From positions 1 through 27,964 of the IMG/VR virus record IMGVR_UViG_3300042987_002157: DNA of 27,964 nt; one strand, written 5' to 3'. Position 1 is the first letter of the stretch. Every line of letters begins with the position of its first letter. Shown in pieces: positions 23,786 through 27,964 of this stretch. The notes under the pieces were generated by a model, which saw nothing but the letters and a program-made list of their open reading frames with translations, had not been told where the DNA came from and did no database searches. This stretch comes from a virus. Made by a program: the position numbers and the translations under genes.

Positions 23786-23973
23786 AATAAATCTTCTTCA
23801 TTTTCTATATTCTCCATACAATACTTGCATCCCGGATGATCAGGATCATTGCACATTGGATGCTTCATCAATGCTTGATGCCGACGACGCTGCCTAATCT
23901 TTTGCCGCCGAAATGCTTCAGCGTCATCATCGTAATCGTCTAACCATTCGCTATATTCAAACACGCGAGGCAT
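23782..23973 (-). CDS. Small zinc-ribbon-like protein
   Basis: This is a 63-residue protein. The N-terminus is acidic (DDYDDDAE), followed by a very basic helix (FRRQKIRQRRRHQALMKH) and a compact Cys/His cluster C41, H46, C49, C52 (CNDPDHPGCKYC) that could hold one zinc. The end is acidic (NEEDLF). It may bind DNA or partner with the polymerase exonuclease half, whose start it overlaps by ATGA. I recognise no family. A strong hairpin stands 10 bases before its start codon. Confidence 0.65.
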   Translation of the reverse strand: MPRVFEYSEWLDDYDDDAEAFRRQKIRQRRRHQALMKHPMCNDPDHPGCKYCMENIENEEDLF

Positions 23974-23983
23974 AACATTAAGT

Positions 23984-24008
23984 GCCCCGATATTATTGCC
24001 GTCGGGGC
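23984..24008 (-). promoter_or_regulatory. Stem-loop before the zinc-ribbon gene
   Basis: A perfect 7-base GC-rich stem (GCCCCGA at 23984-23990, its complement at 24002-24008) with an 11-base loop lies in the 74-base gap between the DUF669-like gene and the zinc-ribbon gene. No T-run follows on the - strand, so a simple intrinsic terminator is unlikely. It could be a processing site, a partial terminator or a translation control element. Confidence 0.5.
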
Positions 24009-24047
24009 CAGCGGATTTTCAACAATAACTACAATACTAAACTACCA

Positions 24048-24602
24048 TCAAGAGGGCATCTCGCTCTTACGCAGGATGTCCCGAGTCTGCTTATTCCACT
24101 CCCAACCACGAGACAATTCCTTACCCGTGGCAGGATTGATAACAGGAACATACTGACCATTAGGTAGACGGCGCTGCTCGATACGCTCCTGAGTAGAAAC
24201 AAGAGCGTCGAAGCAGATACCATCCAGCTTGTGACCATTAGGATTCTGCTCGCTAAACAACGGAGCTTCGTCGTCGATCTCAGCGGGCAGACCGAGAAGA
24301 GGAAGCAGAGTGTTAACGAAGTAGTCCAGGTTCTCACTGTCCTTACCATCCTTGGTCTTGTCATTGAGCATGAGCCACCAAGGAACCTTGAGACCAGTAA
24401 GATCATAGTCCTTACCGTCGATGTCGGACTTAACGCTAGTAGGAGCAACGATTTCCGTGTCAAGGGTAATCATCGGGAGACCACTAGAGGAAGGGCCAAA
24501 CTTCGCGGCCTTGATACGGAAGGTCAAGATACCCTTGAAACCGGGAGGAACCTGACCAGTAACCGTAGGCTTATTGATGTTGGTGGAGTTACGGATTGCC
24601 AT
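24048..24602 (-). CDS. DUF669-like / possible ssDNA-binding protein
   Basis: This 184-residue protein has a beta-rich body with a strand pattern (KGILTFRIKAAKFG, then PMITLDTEIVAP) like phage DUF669 and small DNA-binding proteins that modify or cover single strands. A helix-rich middle (DYFVNTLLPLLGL) and a polar C-terminus with RRLPNGQYVPVINP follow. It lies just after a Sak4-like ATPase and near a Cas4-like nuclease, the usual company of DUF669 proteins in phage recombination cassettes. No acidic tail like that of SSB is present. The family call is by context and strand pattern, not by a decisive motif. Confidence 0.45.
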   Translation of the reverse strand: MAIRNSTNINKPTVTGQVPPGFKGILTFRIKAAKFGPSSSGLPMITLDTEIVAPTSVKSDIDGKDYDLTGLKVPWWLMLNDKTKDGKDSENLDYFVNTLLPLLGLPAEIDDEAPLFSEQNPNGHKLDGICFDALVSTQERIEQRRLPNGQYVPVINPATGKELSRGWEWNKQTRDILRKSEMPS

Positions 24603-24652
24603 ATGTTTTACTTACTTGTTTTGTTTGTTTGTTTTGTTAGTCTCCCTTCTGC
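24603..24652 (-). promoter_or_regulatory. A-rich leader with AAAC repeats
   Basis: On the - strand this 50-base gap reads as a purine patch (AGAAGGGAGA) followed by repeated AAAC units up to the ATG. It is nearly free of G near the start, so it should stay unfolded. It may be a translation-enhancing leader for the abundant DUF669-like protein. Confidence 0.4.
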
Positions 24653-25462
24653 TCATTGCTTAGGGGAGAAAGTCAGAGATTGATACACAGCAGGAACGAG
24701 TGCAGGAAGATTAGGCCACGAACACTTAGCGTCAAAATCTAGCGAGCCTTTAGTCTGCCACATATACTCACGCTTCTCGTCAACAATCTTGCCATCCTTA
24801 TCTTTCACAGGTGTGATGACACAACGCTGACGGAAGAAGTTAGGATAGTAAGACTTGAGTTTAGCAACAAACTTACCCTGCATCAGTGGCTGAATCTTAT
24901 CGAGCAGGCGGCCAGTGCCCTGCTCACGTTCCTGAACTTCATGGAAGATAACAACGATGTTACACTTACACTGAAGTAGTGCATTGCTAACACTCTCAGC
25001 GAAGTCAATCTTCCTAGCCCACGGAGCAAAGTCATCGATCTCACCCTTGCGTGAATACGTAGGATACAAAGGAGCAGACCAGTTGACTTTATCGAACTGC
25101 TCTTGCAGACGAGTCCAGTTATCGATCACTAGCGTTTGTTGCTGAGTGAGCTTAATGCTTTCAGTCTGCACCCACTTGACGAATGCACTAGCAGCATCAA
25201 AGTGTTCGCCAGACTTAGGCTGCTTCAACTTATTGAGAATGAAGTCAGCATCATAGAATGGCAAGATAACTGGCTTGACATCTTTGAGATGAGGTAGCTC
25301 TTGTAAGACGCCACGAAAATCGGGACGCTCAAAGAGAGCTACGACAGGATTAGGAAACGACAGTGCGCTAGTAGTCTTGCCACTACCGGGCGGACCCTGA
25401 ATACCAACGATTACATTAGAGTAAGAACTAACGTCTGTGATTGCGTGAGGTGGTGTATACAT
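24653..25462 (-). CDS. Sak4-like / AAA_24 RecA-fold ATPase
   Basis: The start is taken at MYTPPHAITD (25462), 11 bases after the upstream stop; a longer frame from 25540 overlaps the kinase gene. The 269-residue protein has a Walker A at 23-30 (GPPGSGKT), an ALFERPDFRG segment at 42-51, a Walker B strand at 110-114 (TLVID), and a later strand NIVVIFHEVQ typical of RecA-fold phage ATPases. These AAA_24/Sak4 proteins act in single-strand annealing and recombination. Its neighbours, a Cas4-like nuclease and a DUF669-like protein, support that role. It could also be a DNA-packaging or repair ATPase, but context favours recombination. Confidence 0.65.
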   Translation of the reverse strand: MYTPPHAITDVSSYSNVIVGIQGPPGSGKTTSALSFPNPVVALFERPDFRGVLQELPHLKDVKPVILPFYDADFILNKLKQPKSGEHFDAASAFVKWVQTESIKLTQQQTLVIDNWTRLQEQFDKVNWSAPLYPTYSRKGEIDDFAPWARKIDFAESVSNALLQCKCNIVVIFHEVQEREQGTGRLLDKIQPLMQGKFVAKLKSYYPNFFRQRCVITPVKDKDGKIVDEKREYMWQTKGSLDFDAKCSWPNLPALVPAVYQSLTFSPKQ

Positions 25463-25473
25463 ATAGTCGATGT

Positions 25474-26058
25474 TTATTTGGTTGGCTTGAAATGACCGTA
25501 TCTCTCGTAGATAAATGACAGCACACAGCGCACTTCCCACGTCAAGCGAGACAAGCTAGTGCCATTATTATCTACGCGAAAATCATACTTGATTTTTAAT
25601 AGCTCTGTTTCACTGCGATGCTTATCGTCACTCGTTTGCCCAGCGCGTTCAACAAAAAGAACGACACCATTATTAGCGTGAATCCATTCAGCTTCGTTAA
25701 CAAAGCGAACGTCTGGAATAACGATGCACATTTGCTTTGTGTTAGCTTCGCATAAATCTTTTACAGTATTATCCATGTGCTTGATCCAAGCATCATTATC
25801 ATTATTGCGCACATAGTCAGTGCCATACCACTGTAAGATATGACGAATGAGTGGATGCTGTTTATTCTTTTCGATATGCTCGACAGAAGAATTTAAGATC
25901 TCAGCGACTTCTTCTTTCAAAGAGTCAGCAAATCCTCTGCGCATCACAATAGGAAACACAACACGAGGAACCTGACTAATGATACAAGAAGCAACTGTAT
26001 CTTTACCCGATTGTTTGTAACCAGTCAGTCCGATGATTAATGGATTAGGATAAGGCAT
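25474..26058 (-). CDS. Deoxynucleoside monophosphate kinase-like protein
   Basis: This is a 194-residue P-loop kinase with GLTGYKQSGKDT at 10-21, the GxKxSGKDT form seen in phage dNMP kinases such as T4 gp1. Later parts fit that family: FADSLKEEVAEIL, the WYGTDYVR segment, and a Walker B-like IVIPDVRFVNEAEW strand-helix. It would phosphorylate dNMPs to dNDPs in the cytoplasm to feed phage DNA synthesis. It lies between the Cas4-like nuclease (6-base gap) and the Sak4-like ATPase. The length is normal for the shorter members of this family. Substrate range cannot be told from sequence. Confidence 0.75.
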   Translation of the reverse strand: MPYPNPLIIGLTGYKQSGKDTVASCIISQVPRVVFPIVMRRGFADSLKEEVAEILNSSVEHIEKNKQHPLIRHILQWYGTDYVRNNDNDAWIKHMDNTVKDLCEANTKQMCIVIPDVRFVNEAEWIHANNGVVLFVERAGQTSDDKHRSETELLKIKYDFRVDNNGTSLSRLTWEVRCVLSFIYERYGHFKPTK

Positions 26059-26064
26059 AATCTT

Positions 26065-27051
26065 CTAGGCACTTGCTAAATCTTTTTGTTTGTTATGTCC
26101 GCCACCGAATTCAAGAGGGCGATATTCGCGCTTCTCAAAGTGAGAAGCTAACATTGCATTGATACCAGTAGTCTCTAGCTTAGCTGCGTTATGACAGATG
26201 TCAAAGAAGCTACAGTAACTACCAAAGCTACTACGACATGTATCATTGTAGCTACCTTCAGGCTGAGGTAACATATGTGAGTTTCGCAAGTCAGCGATAC
26301 GTTTACACGTTGCAACGAGCCAGTCATAAAACTGCATCAGCTCGACATCAGTATAGAAGAACATGTCGCTAGCTTGAAACGACGTTTCTTTCTTAGGGTC
26401 ATAGAACACACCCTTGATACGACAGCCGATTTGATTGTTGTCTTTCAGTAGTTTACCATAAGGACCATCAGGTGCAGCAGCCGCCATTGCACGTAACACC
26501 CAAGAGTAAACCTGAAGTTGCGGACCCATCTTGAATCCCTTGAAGTATGCAGTCGGATCTTTAGATGCAGTAGTCTTGAAGTCCTCAAGAACAATGCAGC
26601 CATTAGGCATACGAGTAATACGATCAATGGTGCCTTGTAGTAAGAACTCGATGTCACCAATCTTAATCAGTGGCACAGAGAACTTACATTCAACCATTGG
26701 ATCGTTAGTTACAGGTGAGCTAAGAACAACAGGAGCATTGAACCAATCACTAGTCTGCTCAAGTTGTTTAACATAAGCTAAGCAAGTGCGCGTTAAGTGC
26801 GCCACGTTTAGATAGTCCTTGCCATACTTATCAACTGTAGCAACAGAGCAGAAATCTTCCTGCGTCTCACGCATTGCTTCAGCTGTAGATTTGCCACGGG
26901 CTAATAGTTCAGCAAACTTATGGAAACAGGTGCCATAGTGTAGCTCAATACCTAGACCACCTTTACTACGATAGCCATCAGCTACACGCCAATACAAACG
27001 TCGAATACAATTAGCCTCCTTCAATGAGGAAGCGTCGATGCGTATAATCAT
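26065..27051 (-). CDS. Cas4-like / RecB-type PD-(D/E)XK exonuclease with Fe-S cluster
   Basis: This 328-residue protein carries the RecB-family nuclease marks: YGTCFHKFAE (H44), GTIDRI (D143), VLEDFKT (D157 and K159, the D-x-K pair) and QLQVYSW (Q178-Y182). One Cys near the start (C15) and three near the end (C272, C280, C286) have the spacing of a 4Fe-4S cluster as in Cas4 and AddB. It would trim DNA ends to make single strands for recombination, together with the nearby Sak4-like ATPase. No cas1 or repeat array is present, so a CRISPR role is not supported. It overlaps the previous gene by ATGA. Confidence 0.8.
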   Translation of the reverse strand: MIIRIDASSLKEANCIRRLYWRVADGYRSKGGLGIELHYGTCFHKFAELLARGKSTAEAMRETQEDFCSVATVDKYGKDYLNVAHLTRTCLAYVKQLEQTSDWFNAPVVLSSPVTNDPMVECKFSVPLIKIGDIEFLLQGTIDRITRMPNGCIVLEDFKTTASKDPTAYFKGFKMGPQLQVYSWVLRAMAAAAPDGPYGKLLKDNNQIGCRIKGVFYDPKKETSFQASDMFFYTDVELMQFYDWLVATCKRIADLRNSHMLPQPEGSYNDTCRSSFGSYCSFFDICHNAAKLETTGINAMLASHFEKREYRPLEFGGGHNKQKDLASA

Positions 27052-27266
27052 ACTTTAACTCCAAGAGACCTAGCTAATGCTAGCATCTCATCCAGTTTAG
27101 GTTTCTTAACACGGGTGGTGGTTTTCTGTGCAGCCATCTTATCTGCTACTTTCTGTAAGTCGGGACGTGTAACATTAAAGAGTGGCTCCAAAATTTTGGT
27201 GAGTTCTGCGTCAGATAGTTTGTCCCAATCGTCTGCGGATATAGTTAACAACTTATCTAGCGTCAT
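27048..27266 (-). CDS. Small helical protein of unknown function
   Basis: This is a 72-residue protein. An acidic helical half (DKLLTISADDWDKLSDAELTK) is followed by a basic linker (TTTRVKKPKLDE) and a short helix. It has ATGA overlaps on both sides, tying it to the nuclease gene after it and the 200-residue gene before it. I recognise no family. It might be an accessory factor of the nuclease. Confidence 0.6.
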   Translation of the reverse strand: MTLDKLLTISADDWDKLSDAELTKILEPLFNVTRPDLQKVADKMAAQKTTTRVKKPKLDEMLALARSLGVKV

Positions 27267-27865
27267 GATTTCAAGGCTTTCTGTGAGGCAGCTAACGTGC
27301 GATTCTTCGCGAGATGAAATCCAGTCTGACTCATGCGAATGATAGCAATAGATTCACCGACGAATGGTGAAAGATAATCAGCAAGCCAGATTAGTTTATC
27401 GTCTGAGATATTCTTATTAACATACAAAGACTCACCCTCAGGTGCATCAGTCACAAAGTCAATCAAGTCTTGCTGCCAACTCTCAGTCAGCTTACCTTTC
27501 TTATCATCATCTTCAACCAAGAAATCTTCCATGACTCCAGTGATAGGATCTTCTTCACGGCGTCCGCGAATATAGACGCGACTGCCACGCACTTGAATAA
27601 CGCACTTCGATCGCAATGCTTTATACTTACCATCTGGATCGTAGTGATCGATGAGAAACTTCCAGCCCCAATTAAGACGATTGTAAACTGTATTTGGAAT
27701 GAGCTTAAACTTATAAGCATCAACCATAATCTGTTTAGTCTTTAACTCTTCATCTGTAAACTCAAGCAAAGGATCGATGAGCTTACGAATCTCAAGAGCA
27801 AAGCGTTTCTTATAGTAAGAGTATACTGTATTAGGAGAGCGTGGACCTCGTAAGTATAATGGCAT
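27263..27865 (-). CDS. Unknown 200-residue protein
   Basis: This protein starts MPLYLRGPRSPNTVYSYYKK and has a basic helical first half (YNRLNWGWKFLIDHYD), then strands CVIQVRGSRVYIRGRR, an acidic stretch and a mixed C-terminal half with IWLADYLSPFVG. There is no catalytic motif I recognise. The basic N-terminus and strand pair could bind nucleic acid. It begins 5 bases after the stop of the gene cut by the window edge, and it overlaps the next gene by ATGA, so it belongs to the same operon. Confidence 0.65.
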   Translation of the reverse strand: MPLYLRGPRSPNTVYSYYKKRFALEIRKLIDPLLEFTDEELKTKQIMVDAYKFKLIPNTVYNRLNWGWKFLIDHYDPDGKYKALRSKCVIQVRGSRVYIRGRREEDPITGVMEDFLVEDDDKKGKLTESWQQDLIDFVTDAPEGESLYVNKNISDDKLIWLADYLSPFVGESIAIIRMSQTGFHLAKNRTLAASQKALKS

Positions 27866-27870
27866 AATAG

Positions 27871-27963
27871 TTAGAAGTTAGTGCCGACGCGCGAAGCATA
27901 ACTCATGTTACTACCCTTGGCCATGCGAGAAGAAACTTTCTTGTAGTTGTTGAAGCCAGCTTG
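27871..27963 (-). CDS. Partial CDS, C-terminal end only
   Basis: A frame open to the window edge encodes 30 residues ending RMAKGSNMSYASRVGTNF and a TAA stop 5 bases before the next start. The basic and aromatic start (FNNYKKVSSR) gives no family. It is likely a real gene because its stop sits at normal operon spacing. Confidence 0.5.
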   Translation of the reverse strand, partial: QAGFNNYKKVSSRMAKGSNMSYASRVGTNF

Positions 27964-27964
27964 A

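Noticed and set aside
24029-24463. Open frame of 144 codons on the - strand across the DUF669-like gene
   Set aside because: It is a different frame of the same strand over a better supported gene, with Leu/Ser-rich shadow composition.
25463-25540. Upstream extension of the Sak4-like ATPase
   Set aside because: It overlaps the kinase gene; the start at 25462 gives a normal distance to the Walker A motif.
26065-27051. Cas4-like nuclease as part of a CRISPR system
   Set aside because: There is no repeat array, cas1 or cas2. Phage Cas4-like nucleases commonly serve recombination.

Overview
This window comes from a double-stranded DNA bacteriophage, most likely a short-tailed (podovirus-like) one. 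The gene order supports that: fiber and lysis-type genes, an adaptor/nozzle pair, a run of internal virion proteins ending in one 2586-residue polyvalent protein, and then a facing replication block. Almost no start codon has a Shine-Dalgarno sequence in front of it. Starts follow A/T-rich leaders or sit in ATGA stop/start overlaps, and two exported proteins end their signal sequences in AQ or MGQ. That fits a host from a group that relies little on Shine-Dalgarno, such as Bacteroidota, but this is inference. No tRNA, rRNA, CRISPR array, integrase or transposase was seen.

Layout. On the + strand (2-19100): a fiber gene that begins before the window, a secreted protein, an odd zinc-knuckle/membrane protein, a structured RNA candidate (2187-2355), a one-helix holin-like protein, a small lipoprotein, a LamG-domain protein, a second fiber-like protein, a probable adaptor, a probable nozzle protein, a small basic protein, a CFI-box virion protein, a cupin-like protein, a helical virion protein, and the giant polyvalent protein. 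That last protein combines a zincin-like motif, a GNAT acetyltransferase, a large polyvalent-associated domain and an ADP-ribosyltransferase. On the - strand (27964 down to 19084): a gene broken by the window edge, two unknown genes, a Cas4-like Fe-S nuclease, a dNMP kinase, a Sak4-like ATPase, a DUF669-like protein, a small zinc protein, the exonuclease/thumb part of a family A DNA polymerase, two small genes, the palm/fingers part of the same polymerase, a DUF3987-like ATPase and a one-helix membrane protein. The two strands converge and their last genes overlap by 17 bases.

How it works together. The - strand block makes nucleotides (dNMP kinase), copies DNA (split polymerase, ATPase) and recombines it (Cas4-like nuclease, Sak4-like ATPase, DUF669-like protein). 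The + strand block builds the tail and the proteins carried inside the virion. The giant protein is probably ejected with the genome and may act on host proteins.

The strongest unusual points are: the polymerase split into two genes at the thumb/palm boundary with two small genes between the halves, one carrying a clamp-binding-like peptide; a UDG-like domain fused to the exonuclease half; an orphan RNA resembling HEARO/IscB omega RNA; and repeated SALGPS-type linkers that separate the modules of the giant protein.
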